Below are positions 33,443-42,577 of a stretch of 64,000 nucleotides of DNA, one piece after another. The position numbers and the translations under genes are program-made. Origin of the DNA: an uncultured Alphaproteobacteria bacterium (GTDB lineage: Bacteria > Pseudomonadota > Alphaproteobacteria > Micropepsales > Micropepsaceae). The notes under the pieces were generated by a model. That model was not told the origin of the DNA and did no database searches. It saw only the letters and a program-made list of their open reading frames with translations. Numbering within the stretch: position 1 is the first letter of the stretch; the number at the start of each line of letters is the position of its first letter. The stretch spans positions 192,746 through 256,745 of the forward strand of contig CADEFU010000005.1 of NCBI GenBank assembly GCA_902826695.1. Direction: 5' to 3'.

Positions 33443-33919
33443 ATGAGTTACGTAAGACGCACACTAGGTAAGAGCGAGCGCGTCCTGTTCACGACAGGAT
33501 ATCACTGGCTCTATTGGCTCGGTGTGATCCTACTGCTCGTAGGCCCCCTCGTCGCGGTCCCGCTTTCGACGTCAAACGATAAAGCGCGCATCTTCCTTGC
33601 CGTGCTCGCGATCGTTCCGTTCGCCTACGGCATCTACCGCCTCGTCCACGGTTGGGCGCTCGAGATCGCCGTCACCAGCGACCGCTTCGTGAAGAAGTCT
33701 GGTCTCGTCTCAATCAAGACCGAAGAAGTCAGCCTCGACAAGATCGAAGAGGTCAGCATCGAGGAGTCGATCGCCGGCCGCATCTTTGGCTACGGCACGC
33801 TCCACGTGCATGGCACCGGCGCCGGCAAAATCCGCGTCGTTCTGGTCAAAGACCCAATCAACCTGCGCCGCGAAATCCAAACGGCGCGCGAGCAACTCAA
33901 AGTGAAGGGCGAGCAGTAG
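33443..33919 (+). CDS. PH-domain (bPH2) membrane protein
   Basis: 158 residues. Two membrane helices (about 22-42 and 48-66) are followed by a bacterial PH-like domain: LEIAVTSDRFVKKSGLVSIKTEEVSLDKIEEVSIEE is the standard DUF304/bPH2 core, then GRIFGYGTLHVHGTG. Related to YdbT/YdbS-like proteins; biochemical role unknown. It follows the FNR gene by 42 nt with no terminator between. Confidence 0.83.
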   Translation: MSYVRRTLGKSERVLFTTGYHWLYWLGVILLLVGPLVAVPLSTSNDKARIFLAVLAIVPFAYGIYRLVHGWALEIAVTSDRFVKKSGLVSIKTEEVSLDKIEEVSIEESIAGRIFGYGTLHVHGTGAGKIRVVLVKDPINLRREIQTAREQLKVKGEQ

Positions 33920-33926
33920 ACCGCCC

Positions 33927-36272
33927 CTACCACGTCGCTTTCAACGTCGCAAAGCCTGCAACCGCGCTCTCGCCCGCCTGCCCAGCGACGTCTTGCTGAT
34001 AGATGGCGCTCGCTTGCATTGAAAGGCCGTCGCCAAGCGTCGCCGTGTAGCCGACCTCGTAGTCGGTCTCTGGCCGTGACGCCAAATCGACGACTTCGTT
34101 CGAATAGAGAATGTCGCGCTCTTCGGTCACCCCGGTCGATGCAGTGATCACAGCCGACCCGCGCGTGATATGCAGCGGCCGCGTGATCGCGAATCCGATC
34201 GTGTCACCCTCGCCAAACACGCCACGCTTCGAAAGCGCCAAACCATAGGCCTCCGACTCGATGTCCGAGAGGCTCTGGAACAAGCTACCGGCCGACGGCG
34301 CCGCCTCGGTATGCCCGCGGCTCCAAGAGCCGCTCATGACCCAGTCGTCGCCCAAGCTGAACCGCGTTCCAAACCCAATCGACGTCGTCTCCGCCGAAGC
34401 GGTGAGCGCGAGCGCGCCCTGCTCAAACGTACCAAGCAAGCTGTTGTCTTCTCGCGTGCGCACGGCGGTAAACCCAGCCACACCCCACGACGCAAATCGC
34501 CAACTGCCGACGAGCGCGGTGTTTTCCGCCGACCGAAGATGGCTCCGGTCCTGCGCGAGATAGCTCAGCGCCTCTTCTGCGTTCAGCACGCCATCCGCGA
34601 ACCGCGCGTCTTCGTCGCTCGTGCGCGCATGCGCGACGCCGAGCGTCAAGCCGCCACCAACAGCGACCTGACCGGCCGCAAACGTCGCGCCATCGGTCAA
34701 CCCAAGGAACGGCGAATTCATCGCTGTCGCTGACATGAACAACCCGTCGTAAGCCTCGCTGGCCGCGAGGTCGAGTATGTTCAACCGCCCACTCAGCGAT
34801 GCATCGCGCCCAACCGTGACCGACGCATTCTCGCTAAGCCGCGCCGTCATCACGACGTCGCTCAACACTGTGCCTGGCGTACCCGCGGCGCCCGCAAAGG
34901 CAACCGCATTCGGCGACGCATCCGAGACAAGCCCCGATACGCTGAAGCTCTCGCCCACAAACGCCACACTCCGGAACTGCCCATCGTCAGCCAGCAAATT
35001 GCCGAAGCTGAGTGCGCCGTTGCTGATCGCACGCGACAGGTCCGTCCGGTAGTCGCGGCCAAAGCTGTCGAAGAAGACCAGGTCCTTCATGATCGACGAA
35101 CTGTGCAACCCCGCTGCGAGAATGCCCGACACGCCCGCCCCGCCAACACTCCCTGTGCCAGCATAGCTCGACGTTGACGCCCCCGAGATAGCAACAGACT
35201 GCGCCCCCAGCGGCGCGAGCGCGGCCTGCAGGTTGACGAGCCCGCGTCCATAGATCGCGTCCACACCCGACGCCCCAAGATCGGTCGCCGACTGCAGCAA
35301 AATGCTCACTACTTGTTGAGGTGTCAGATAAGGCGAGGCCGCCAGCACGCGCGCTGCCACGCCCGAAACATAAGGCGTTGCCATCGATGTCCCCGACATC
35401 GATGCGTAGCCGCCGCCCGGATACGTCGAATAGATCGACTGCCCCGGCGCGACCAGGAAGACGTCTTTGAAGCATCTCGTGACGCCGCTGACAGCGACGC
35501 AGCCGCCGTTGCCTGGCGTCTGCGAAAAGCTCGAGATCGAGTTCTGCGCGTTCACCGAGCCGACGATGATCATGCTGCCAACGATGCCGGCTTGCGTCGC
35601 ATAGGCTGCCGGATAGCCGGGCGACAACGCGTTGCCTCCGTTGCCCGCGGCAGCGACGATCACAGACGTCGTGGCCGCCTGCCGCAGTGGAGCGAGCAGC
35701 GTTGTTGAGGCTGAGTCACCGCCGAGGCTGAGATTGATGACGCGCGCGCCTCTCGATGCCGCGTAACTGATCCCACTTGCGACCGCTGAATAGGAACCGC
35801 TCCCGTTTGCGTCGAGCACTTTCACCGGCAACAGCAGTGCGTTGGGCGCAACACCCGTGTTGCCCACGCCGTTTGCGGCAGCACCGACGATACCCGCGAC
35901 GTGCGTTCCGTGCCCGTTGTTGTCGTCACCCTGCGCTGCAAGACCTGGGCAGGCTGCGGCCGTACCAAAACAAGCACCACCTGCCGCGATGCGTCCCACA
36001 AACTCCGGATGATCAAGATCGATCCCAGTGTCCACGATCCCAACGATGATCGAGCCCGCCGACGGTCCTGGAGGAGGAGGCGGAGGGGGCGGAGGGGGCG
36101 GTGGCGGCGTCCGGCGCGGCTTGCGTGCAGCCGTCGCCTGCACCTCACCCGCAGCACTCACGTCACGCGAGTCGATGCCATACACCCACTCGGTCGACGA
36201 CTCGGCATATGCCGCGAAAGGAAGCGCGCTCACGCCCAAGGCGAGCATCGCAAGACGACCAGAAAGAGACAT
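33927..36272 (-). CDS. autotransporter-like S8 subtilisin peptidase
   Basis: 781 residues from the ATG at 36272, after which a signal peptide ends near AAYA (about 23). A run of 13 prolines (56-68) precedes the subtilase domain with catalytic Asp81 (GIVDTGID), His121 (NGHGTHVAGIVG) and Ser near 297 (SGTSMATPYVSGVAARVL). The C-terminal 350 residues have alternating beta pattern and end in an aromatic residue (ATLKATW), as in outer-membrane barrels. I infer secretion through its own barrel; substrate unknown. A longer frame to 36392 has no signal peptide at its start. Confidence 0.87.
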   Translation of the reverse strand: MSLSGRLAMLALGVSALPFAAYAESSTEWVYGIDSRDVSAAGEVQATAARKPRRTPPPPPPPPPPPPPGPSAGSIIVGIVDTGIDLDHPEFVGRIAAGGACFGTAAACPGLAAQGDDNNGHGTHVAGIVGAAANGVGNTGVAPNALLLPVKVLDANGSGSYSAVASGISYAASRGARVINLSLGGDSASTTLLAPLRQAATTSVIVAAAGNGGNALSPGYPAAYATQAGIVGSMIIVGSVNAQNSISSFSQTPGNGGCVAVSGVTRCFKDVFLVAPGQSIYSTYPGGGYASMSGTSMATPYVSGVAARVLAASPYLTPQQVVSILLQSATDLGASGVDAIYGRGLVNLQAALAPLGAQSVAISGASTSSYAGTGSVGGAGVSGILAAGLHSSSIMKDLVFFDSFGRDYRTDLSRAISNGALSFGNLLADDGQFRSVAFVGESFSVSGLVSDASPNAVAFAGAAGTPGTVLSDVVMTARLSENASVTVGRDASLSGRLNILDLAASEAYDGLFMSATAMNSPFLGLTDGATFAAGQVAVGGGLTLGVAHARTSDEDARFADGVLNAEEALSYLAQDRSHLRSAENTALVGSWRFASWGVAGFTAVRTREDNSLLGTFEQGALALTASAETTSIGFGTRFSLGDDWVMSGSWSRGHTEAAPSAGSLFQSLSDIESEAYGLALSKRGVFGEGDTIGFAITRPLHITRGSAVITASTGVTEERDILYSNEVVDLASRPETDYEVGYTATLGDGLSMQASAIYQQDVAGQAGESAVAGFATLKATW

Positions 36273-36407
36273 GGGGACACCTGAATTGCCCCCCATATTG
36301 GCAACCCACCCCCTAACGCCCGGTTGTCGCTCTACAGGACAATTTGAATAGATTTGTTCGCGGGTGAGGAATCCCAAGGGCACTTCGCTCACGTCGCAAG
36401 CGAAGGC

Positions 36408-36484
36408 TGGTGGGCCCGGTAGGACTTGAACCTACGACCAGACCGTTATGAGCGGCCCGCTCTAACCAACTGAGCTACAGGCCC
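36408..36484 (-). tRNA. tRNA-Ile2 (anticodon CAU, lysidine type)
   Basis: 77 nt on the minus strand including an encoded CCA (36408-36410). The anticodon loop is CTCATAA, so the anticodon is CAU. The acceptor stem GGGCCTG has C4-G69 and C5-G68, which are TilS determinants for isoleucine tRNA, and the sequence resembles tRNA-Ile(GAU) of alphaproteobacteria rather than their elongator tRNA-Met (which typically has AATCATAATC). D arm AGCTCAGTTGGTTAGAGC and T arm GTAGGTTCAAGTCCTAC are intact. TATAGC upstream is a possible -10. Confidence 0.88.
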
Positions 36485-36669
36485 CTTGCCAGGGCGGCCC
36501 GCTATAGCAAACCCGGGAGCCGCGACGAAGCCCTCACTTTTGTGATCGCCCATTCACCTGCGGGCAAGCTGTGGGGGAGGTTTGTCGCAGGCGCGGGCCT
36601 TTGTTTCGCCCGGATCGGCTCAGATATCATCACCGTCAAGTTCGCCCACCCCCCAAAGGGATCAACACA

Positions 36670-37401
36670 ATGAACATTCGTGCGATTGCGCTCGGCTCCG
36701 GCCTCGTTATTGTCGCGGCCCTCGCGGCCGCCGCCTTGATAGGACCACGTTCCAGCATGTCAGCCTCTGATACCGCGCTGCCGCGGATCGTCAGCGTCTC
36801 CGGCCTCGGCGAGGTCAAATCGCGCCCCGACATGGCCACGATATCGACCGGCGTCGTGAGTGAGGCCGTATCGGCCAAGGATGCGCTCGCCAAGAACAAC
36901 GCCGCAATGGCTGCCGTTATCGCCGCCTTGAAGAATGCGGGCGTCAGCGAAGACGACATCCAAACGTCGGGCTTCTCCGTGTCGCCGAAGTACCCGCCCT
37001 ACCCCGCGCCGCAACGCGTCGTCGGCTACACCGTTTCCAACCAGGTGACGGCACAAGTAAAGACATTGAAGAACTTGGGGCCGATCCTCGACACGCTCGT
37101 GCAGTCTGGCTCGAACCAGATCAGCGGCATCACATTCGGTATCGACGAGCCGAAGAAGGTGCTCGACGAAGCCCGCAAGAAAGCCGTCGCCGACGCTCGC
37201 GCCAAGGCTGAACTTTACGCCGAGGCCGCAGGCGCCTCGCTTGGCCGCGTCGTCCAAATATCTGAGTCGAGCGCCATCACCCCGCCGATGCCTATGATGC
37301 GCATGGCGGCGCAAGCGGAAGCGGCGGACGCCTCTGTTCCCATCGCTGCCGGTCAACAAACGGTGAGCGCCTCGGTCTCAATAACCTATGAAATTCAATA
37401 G
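36670..37401 (+). CDS. SIMPL-domain (DUF541/YggE-like) exported protein
   Basis: 243 residues from the ATG at 36670. An N-terminal hydrophobic segment (about 5-22) serves as signal or anchor. The SIMPL domain shows VSGLGEVKSRPDMATISTGVVSEA at the start, GVSEDDIQTSGFSVSPKYPPY centrally and ARAKAELYAEAAGASLGRVVQISE toward the end. E. coli YggE lowers oxidative stress by an unknown mechanism. The methionine-rich PPMPMMRMAAQ segment is a small oddity. A hairpin at 37472 follows. Confidence 0.87.
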   Translation: MNIRAIALGSGLVIVAALAAAALIGPRSSMSASDTALPRIVSVSGLGEVKSRPDMATISTGVVSEAVSAKDALAKNNAAMAAVIAALKNAGVSEDDIQTSGFSVSPKYPPYPAPQRVVGYTVSNQVTAQVKTLKNLGPILDTLVQSGSNQISGITFGIDEPKKVLDEARKKAVADARAKAELYAEAAGASLGRVVQISESSAITPPMPMMRMAAQAEAADASVPIAAGQQTVSASVSITYEIQ

Positions 37402-37471
37402 ACTGGCTTGAGACAAACTGGCTGAGGCCCGCGGTCACTTTCACATGTCACAATTGTGAGCGGAAACACGG

Positions 37472-37493
37472 GCGGGACCCACTATGGTCCCGC
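37472..37493 (+). terminator. GC-rich hairpin between SIMPL gene and S9 peptidase
   Basis: GCGGGACC (37472-37479) pairs with GGTCCCGC (37486-37493) around a 6-nt loop, followed by TCATTC. It lies 71 nt after the SIMPL stop and 29 nt before the peptidase ATG. It may be a terminator or an attenuator; the U-tract is poor. Confidence 0.5.
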
Positions 37494-37521
37494 TCATTCA
37501 CTTAGGATCGAAACGAGCGGG

Positions 37522-39549
37522 ATGCGGAAACTCCATTGGATCGTCTGGGCAGGGTCAGTACTTGCCTGCGCAATCGCCGCGATCACGTCCGCAACCGCCG
37601 GCTTCGGTCAGGGCGACCTCATCCCGCGCAAAGTCCTGTTCGGCAACCCCGAACGCACCGCACCCTACCTCAGTCCTGATGGCAAGCGCATCGCCTTCAC
37701 CGCCGCCGTCGATGGCGTCATGAACCTCTGGGTCGCGCCGGCAGGCGACATGGCGGCTGCCCGCCCCGTGACACAAGAAAAGCGCCGCCCGATCATGACG
37801 TATTTTTGGGCGCGCAACGGCAACTACCTGCTCTACATGCAAGACCAAGGCGGCAATGAGAACTTTCATCTTTATGCCGTTGATCTTTCGACCAACACCA
37901 CGCGTGACCTGACACCGCACAAAAACGTGCGTGCCGAGATCATTGCGGATTCCTATGCCCGCCCGGACGAGTTGCTCGTCGGCTTAAACAACCGCGACCC
38001 GCGTTGGCACGACGTGTGGCTGATCAACATAGTGACCGGCGAAGCGACGCTCGTCCTCAAGAATGAAGGCTTTGCAACAACACTTGCCGACGACACGCTG
38101 ACCGTTCGCCTTGCGTCAAAGTCACGCCCCGACGGCGGGCAAGACTACCTGCGCCTTGACGGCGCCGAATGGAAGCCGTTCACGACTGTTCCCGGTGATG
38201 ACTCCCTGACGACAGAGCCCCTCTTCTTCGACGAAGACGCGTCTTCGATCTACATGATCGATAGCCGGGGTCGCGATAAAAGCGCGTTGACGAGAACCGA
38301 TCTCGAAACCGCGAAGAGCACGGTGATTGCCACCGCCAGCAAGGCCGACATTGCCTACGTCATCAAGAATCCCGTCACGCATGAAATCCTTGCTTACGCC
38401 TCAGAGTACGAGCGGATGGAATGGAAAGCGCTCGATTCCAGCTTCAACAACGACATCGAGTTTCTCGACAAGCAAGTCTCCGGCCATTGGTCGCCGCTCA
38501 GCCAGTCGAAAGACGGCAACCGTTGGACGCTTTGGATCGACAATCCGGGCGAGCCGATCCGCTTCGCGCTCTATGAGCGGAATAAGCGCACGCTGAAGTC
38601 ATTGTTCGCCGCACGCCCAAACCTCGAAGGCGCCCCGCTGCCCAAGTGGCACGCTCGCACAATCAAAGCCCGCGACGGCTTGGAACTCGTCAGCTATCTC
38701 ACCCTGCCCAAAGGAAGCGACGCCAACGGCGACGGCGTCCCGGACAAGCCGCTCCCGCTTGTTCTCAATGTTCACGGCGGCCCTTGGGGGCGCGATAGCT
38801 TCTCGTATAGCCCTTCGAATGCTTGGCTCGCCAACCGCGGCTACGCCGTTCTCGCCGTGAACTTCCGCGGTTCGACCGGATTCGGCAAATCCTTCGTCAA
38901 CGCCGGTGACAAGGAATGGGCCGGCAAGATGCACACCGATCTGATCGACGCCGTCGATTGGACAATCAAAGAGCGCATCGCTCAGAAGGACAAAGTCGCG
39001 ATCTACGGCGCCTCTTACGGCGGCTATGCCGCGCTGGTCGGCCTAACCTACACCCCGGACAAGTTCGCCTGTGGCGTCAGCATCGCCGGCCCTTCTAGCC
39101 TGCAAACGCTTCTCGCGAACATCCCGCCCTATTGGACCTCGATGCTCGACACGTTCAAGCGTCGCGTCGGCGATCCAAGCACGGCCGAAGGGAAGAAACT
39201 TCTAAAGGATCGTTCGCCGCTGTTCCGCGCGGACAAGATCAAACGCCCGCTGCTGATCGCTCAGGGCTCCAACGACCCGCGCGTGAAACAGACTGAAGGT
39301 AGCCAGATCGTGCGCGCCATGACGCGCAAAGGCTTACCCGGCACCTACGTCCTCTATTCCGACGAAGGCCACGGCTTTGCCAGGCCGGAAAACCGCCTCT
39401 CGTTCTTTGCCATCTCTGAGGCCTTCCTCGCGCAGTGTCTGGGCGGCCGTGCTGAGCCGATTGGCCGGGATTTCAGCGGCTCTTCGGTTGCCGTTCCCGC
39501 TGGCAAGCAGCACATTCGCGGCCTGAAAGAGGCTCTCGCCCACCCCTGA
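37522..39549 (+). CDS. S9-family prolyl oligopeptidase / acylaminoacyl peptidase
   Basis: 675 residues from the ATG at 37522, which starts a signal peptide (MRKLHWIVWAG and a hydrophobic run to about 28). The N-terminal 400 residues are a WD/beta-propeller-like region (LSPDGKRIAF, YFWARNGNYLLYMQDQGGNENFHLY). The C-terminal alpha/beta-hydrolase has nucleophile GASYGGYAALVG, Asp in QGSNDPRVK and His in DEGHGF. Such exported S9 enzymes degrade short peptides. The upstream frame to 37456 contains the hairpin and is rejected. Confidence 0.9.
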   Translation: MRKLHWIVWAGSVLACAIAAITSATAGFGQGDLIPRKVLFGNPERTAPYLSPDGKRIAFTAAVDGVMNLWVAPAGDMAAARPVTQEKRRPIMTYFWARNGNYLLYMQDQGGNENFHLYAVDLSTNTTRDLTPHKNVRAEIIADSYARPDELLVGLNNRDPRWHDVWLINIVTGEATLVLKNEGFATTLADDTLTVRLASKSRPDGGQDYLRLDGAEWKPFTTVPGDDSLTTEPLFFDEDASSIYMIDSRGRDKSALTRTDLETAKSTVIATASKADIAYVIKNPVTHEILAYASEYERMEWKALDSSFNNDIEFLDKQVSGHWSPLSQSKDGNRWTLWIDNPGEPIRFALYERNKRTLKSLFAARPNLEGAPLPKWHARTIKARDGLELVSYLTLPKGSDANGDGVPDKPLPLVLNVHGGPWGRDSFSYSPSNAWLANRGYAVLAVNFRGSTGFGKSFVNAGDKEWAGKMHTDLIDAVDWTIKERIAQKDKVAIYGASYGGYAALVGLTYTPDKFACGVSIAGPSSLQTLLANIPPYWTSMLDTFKRRVGDPSTAEGKKLLKDRSPLFRADKIKRPLLIAQGSNDPRVKQTEGSQIVRAMTRKGLPGTYVLYSDEGHGFARPENRLSFFAISEAFLAQCLGGRAEPIGRDFSGSSVAVPAGKQHIRGLKEALAHP

Positions 39550-39592
39550 CAATTTCGGCATAATCCCCGGGGCCAACCGGGAGACCGTCCGC

Positions 39593-40213
39593 ATGCGCCT
39601 TCTAACGATCGGTGTGGCCGTTGTTGCCAGCGCCACCGCAACCTTCCTCGCCATCGCGCAACAGAATCCGAACACCTTGCCGGCAAGACCCGCGTCGATG
39701 CTGCGTCCCGATGCGAAGCTAATGCCGATCGATTGGGCAGAGGTACGCGAGGCCGTAAAGAACCAGCGCCTTCAGCGTGCGGCAAACTTGAAGATGGCCA
39801 TCGCCGCAAACGCACCACGACCCTCGCTCCCGTTGCTGCTCCCGATCGAACAGCGCATTGCCGCGGCAAAGGTCAACGTGTTCCCAAAGCCCGACGCCTA
39901 CGCGGCCTCGATGCGTATGGACGACATCACAATTGAAATCCATGGCGAACGCCGCGCGATCGTTCTCGCGAAAGAGGATCCACTCGCCCGCATCTCCCGA
40001 CCAAAACTGCGCATGAACATCGCCGGTGCCACAGTGCCGCTCGCGATCGACAAGACCGAAGGCGGCTTCGATGTCACGTTCAGCCGCTTCGGCGGCGCCT
40101 ACCTCGTCGCGATCGAATGCAAGAACCCCGAGACCGATGAGCGATGTACCAAGCCCGACTTCATTAAGGCATTAGTCGAGCGCATGGCGCTTGCGGGATC
40201 GGAGCAACCTTGA
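39593..40213 (+). CDS. exported protein of unknown function
   Basis: 206 residues. Signal peptide with possible cleavage after the hydrophobic run ending FLAIA (about residue 22). No family recognised. The middle is alanine/arginine-rich helix (REAVKNQRLQRAANLKMAIAA), the C-terminal half a beta-rich region with two cysteines (ECKNPETDERC). It overlaps the next gene, a peptidoglycan-peptidase homologue, by 4 nt, suggesting a joint envelope role or an adaptor for that enzyme; this is inference from position only. Confidence 0.7.
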   Translation: MRLLTIGVAVVASATATFLAIAQQNPNTLPARPASMLRPDAKLMPIDWAEVREAVKNQRLQRAANLKMAIAANAPRPSLPLLLPIEQRIAAAKVNVFPKPDAYAASMRMDDITIEIHGERRAIVLAKEDPLARISRPKLRMNIAGATVPLAIDKTEGGFDVTFSRFGGAYLVAIECKNPETDERCTKPDFIKALVERMALAGSEQP

Positions 40214-41103
40214 TGCGCGGCTTCCTCATCATCATCGTCATCGCGATCCTCGCGTTTCTCGCCTGGGCGTTCTTCGGACAATGCGGCGGCAAGCTGCCGT
40301 GCACGATCGATCAAGTCTTTCCGCCGGCCGATCAGCCTGAGCCAACGCCATCGCCCGACCCGACGCCGGATCCAACACCCGATCCAATGCCAGACCCTAC
40401 CCCCGACCCAACGCCAGACCCGACGCCAGATCCGACCCCAGACCCGACGGAGCCACCAAAGGATCCGAATGGCAACACGTTCTTGTTTGAGCCGCCGGGC
40501 AAGCTGCTCCCGAACTCCGGGTCGGGCGTTGAAACGGAAACCATATACGCGCCCGGCATGCGCTACCCAACTGAGGTGGCGCCGTCATTTCCGAACAGCC
40601 AAGTCTACATGAAGGGCGGCTACCTGGGTCCCGCCGGCGGCCAGTGCGACGCCAGCAACTACGTCTACCCATGGCGCGACAACTTCTGCGAAAAGCGTAG
40701 CTGGGATACGGCCATCTGCCCCGGTGCGAAGGGCCACCAAGGCCAAGACATCCGCCCGGCCACCTGCAAGAAAGGCATCCATTGGGCCGTGGCCGCCGAG
40801 GCTGGCCAGATCACCAACATCGGAAGCTACACGATCACCCTGCTCGGTGAGAGCGGCGTCCGCTATCGCTATCTGCACCTGAAAATGGATCAGTTAGTGA
40901 TCGCCCTCGGTGACACTGTTACGCGCGGCCAACGCATCGGCTACGTGTCGGACGACTTTGGTGGCTCCTCGACGACAATTCACCTGCACTTCGAAATCAA
41001 AGCGGCGATCGCCTTGCCGGATGGAACGACGCAAATCAGCTTCGCGCCGCCGTACACATCCTTGGTCGACGCCTACAAGCGCCTCCTTGCAGGAACGCCC
41101 TAG
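40210..41103 (+). CDS. M23-type peptidase with Pro-Thr-Pro-Asp linker
   Basis: 297 residues. A membrane anchor (about 4-22) leads to a rigid Pro/Thr/Asp repeat (about 50-82) and a C-terminal LytM-like domain: GHQGQDIRP with the first zinc His and Asp, then HWAVAAEAGQITNIG, RYRYLHLK, GDTVTRGQRIGYVSDDFG and THLHFE-like IHLHFEIK with the HxH pair. Metal ligands appear present, so it may be an active peptidoglycan endopeptidase tethered to the inner membrane. Its stop overlaps the convergent nitrilase gene. Confidence 0.85.
   Translation: MMRGFLIIIVIAILAFLAWAFFGQCGGKLPCTIDQVFPPADQPEPTPSPDPTPDPTPDPMPDPTPDPTPDPTPDPTPDPTEPPKDPNGNTFLFEPPGKLLPNSGSGVETETIYAPGMRYPTEVAPSFPNSQVYMKGGYLGPAGGQCDASNYVYPWRDNFCEKRSWDTAICPGAKGHQGQDIRPATCKKGIHWAVAAEAGQITNIGSYTITLLGESGVRYRYLHLKMDQLVIALGDTVTRGQRIGYVSDDFGGSSTTIHLHFEIKAAIALPDGTTQISFAPPYTSLVDAYKRLLAGTP
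40353..40450 (+). repeat. in-frame tandem repeat coding PTPD units
   Basis: About eight degenerate 12-nt units (such as CCAGACCCGACG) encode repeated Pro-Thr-Pro-Asp in the M23-type peptidase. The third codon positions vary, so the protein repeat is conserved more than the DNA. It acts as an extended spacer; the copy number may vary between strains. Confidence 0.8.
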
Positions 41104-41990
41104 AGTTCGACGACCTGGGCCCGGAGCGTTGACGCTCCGGGCTGCTCTCGCCAGTGCTTGTTGTTCAAAACTTGCCCCTCGAGCCGGACTCGAGTAACCG
41201 CCGTCAAATCAAGCTCCGAATAGAGCCACATCGGCTCGTTCATCGAACCCAGCGCAACCACGCCGTTGTCCGGAAAGCCCAAATCAGGTGGCCCGAACAC
41301 GCCGGCCGCACCCACGTTGCTGTCAACCGCGGGCGACCAAGGCGCCTCGCCCACGGTCGGTGACTGAATGACGTAGCATTGGTTCTCGAGCGCACGCGCC
41401 TGCGCTGCAACGCGCACGCGAAAGTAACCGGCAATCGAATCCGTGCAGCTCGGCACCAGAATCATTGCAGCCCCCGCCTCGCTCATCGCGCGCGAAATCA
41501 GCGGAAACTCAGCGTCATAGCAAAGCGCGATCCCAAACGTGCCGATGCGCGAGTCGAATACCATGATGTCGCGTCCACCCTGTATCTTCCACCGCTCACG
41601 CTCGAAGCGCGTCATGATCAACTTGCGCTGCTCGCGGATACGCCCCTTCGGCGACATCACGCGTGCAACGTTGTAAGCCACCCCGTCCGCTCCGCGTTCC
41701 GGCAGGCTAGACGCCACGATATGCACCTGATGCTGCTCGGCCAGCTCCGCATGCAGCGCGTCGATGCTGCCCCGCAGCCCTCCAATGAAGTCGATCGAAG
41801 CCTGCAAATCGCCCCAAACTTCCGGCGCAAACGACCGTGCGAGTTCCATCGCACCGTACTCCGGAAACACGAGCAACTGCGCGCTCCCATCCACGGCGTC
41901 TGCAACCCAGCGCGAAATCTTTTCGGCATAGGCGTCCCACGACGCAACCGCATCGATCGGATACTGCGCGGCCGCGACACGCACTTTCAT
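41100..41990 (-). CDS. carbon-nitrogen hydrolase (nitrilase superfamily)
   Basis: 296 residues from the ATG at 41990, overlapping the GNAT stop as ATGA. The catalytic triad is visible: Glu44 (VFPEYGAME), Lys123 (RKLIMTRFE) and Cys157 (ALCYDAEFP). Such enzymes hydrolyse amides or nitriles; in several bacteria this type is fused to or paired with a GNAT acetyltransferase, as here. Substrate not predictable. The 3' end overlaps the convergent peptidase gene by 4 nt (CTAG). Confidence 0.89.
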   Translation of the reverse strand: MKVRVAAAQYPIDAVASWDAYAEKISRWVADAVDGSAQLLVFPEYGAMELARSFAPEVWGDLQASIDFIGGLRGSIDALHAELAEQHQVHIVASSLPERGADGVAYNVARVMSPKGRIREQRKLIMTRFERERWKIQGGRDIMVFDSRIGTFGIALCYDAEFPLISRAMSEAGAAMILVPSCTDSIAGYFRVRVAAQARALENQCYVIQSPTVGEAPWSPAVDSNVGAAGVFGPPDLGFPDNGVVALGSMNEPMWLYSELDLTAVTRVRLEGQVLNNKHWREQPGASTLRAQVVEL

Positions 41991-42577
41991 GAGAGCCTCT
42001 TCATCCAAAATTGCATCGCGTTAAGCGATTCGCCGGGAGCGCCGATTTCCTTCCAGCTGATATGACAAATCAAGCCCGGCTGCGCCCCATACCCGCGCTT
42101 CTCCCAAAACCTGTCCAACGGCTCGTAGCCTTCCGGCCGCGCAGGATGATCCATCGCACGAACGACGGCGCAAAACGTCGCAACTTGCGCGCCGCACGCA
42201 CGCGCATGCGCCTCGCGCTCTTCGAAGAACCTCACGCCAATCCCATGCCCGCGATAGCCACGCCTGAGCACCGACTCGCCGAAATAGAAGAAACGAGAAA
42301 GGTCGCGCTCTCGCGCCCGAAACGGCGCCGTGATGTCGTCCATCTGCGTCTCAAGGGGCGCCGCAGTTGATGCACCAACGACATCGTCCCCATCGAACGC
42401 TGCAACAATCAACGCGTTGGGGGACGCGGCAAAGGCCGAAAGGTACTTGCGCTCATAGTCGAGATTACCGTCGTAGAGATACGGAAACGCCTCGAACACC
42501 TCGATCCGAAGCCGCGCCACATCGCCCAAATGCTCGGTCAGCCGCGCGCCTGTCAGCCGCTCAAGGCGAACGCTCAT
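41987..42577 (-). CDS. GNAT-family N-acetyltransferase
   Basis: 196 residues from the ATG at 42577 (overlap ATGA with the SnoaL-like gene). FGESVLRRGYRGHGIGVRFFEEREAHARACG contains the acetyl-CoA-binding RGxGxG-type motif (RGYRGHGIG). The position directly before a nitrilase-superfamily gene mirrors fused GNAT-nitrilase proteins of other bacteria, so the two probably act on the same metabolite. The acceptor is unknown. Confidence 0.85.
   Translation of the reverse strand: MSVRLERLTGARLTEHLGDVARLRIEVFEAFPYLYDGNLDYERKYLSAFAASPNALIVAAFDGDDVVGASTAAPLETQMDDITAPFRARERDLSRFFYFGESVLRRGYRGHGIGVRFFEEREAHARACGAQVATFCAVVRAMDHPARPEGYEPLDRFWEKRGYGAQPGLICHISWKEIGAPGESLNAMQFWMKRLS

Noticed and set aside
36408..36484. 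Elongator tRNA-Met reading of the CAU tRNA
   Set aside because: Acceptor pairs C4-G69 and C5-G68 and the overall likeness to tRNA-Ile point to lysidine-modified Ile2; not absolutely proven.
37449..37466. Sequence resembling the lac operator (AATTGTGAGCGGA)
   Set aside because: Only one side matches, no LacI-type regulator or sugar operon is adjacent, and the neighbouring genes are a stress-related protein and a peptidase. Chance is more likely.
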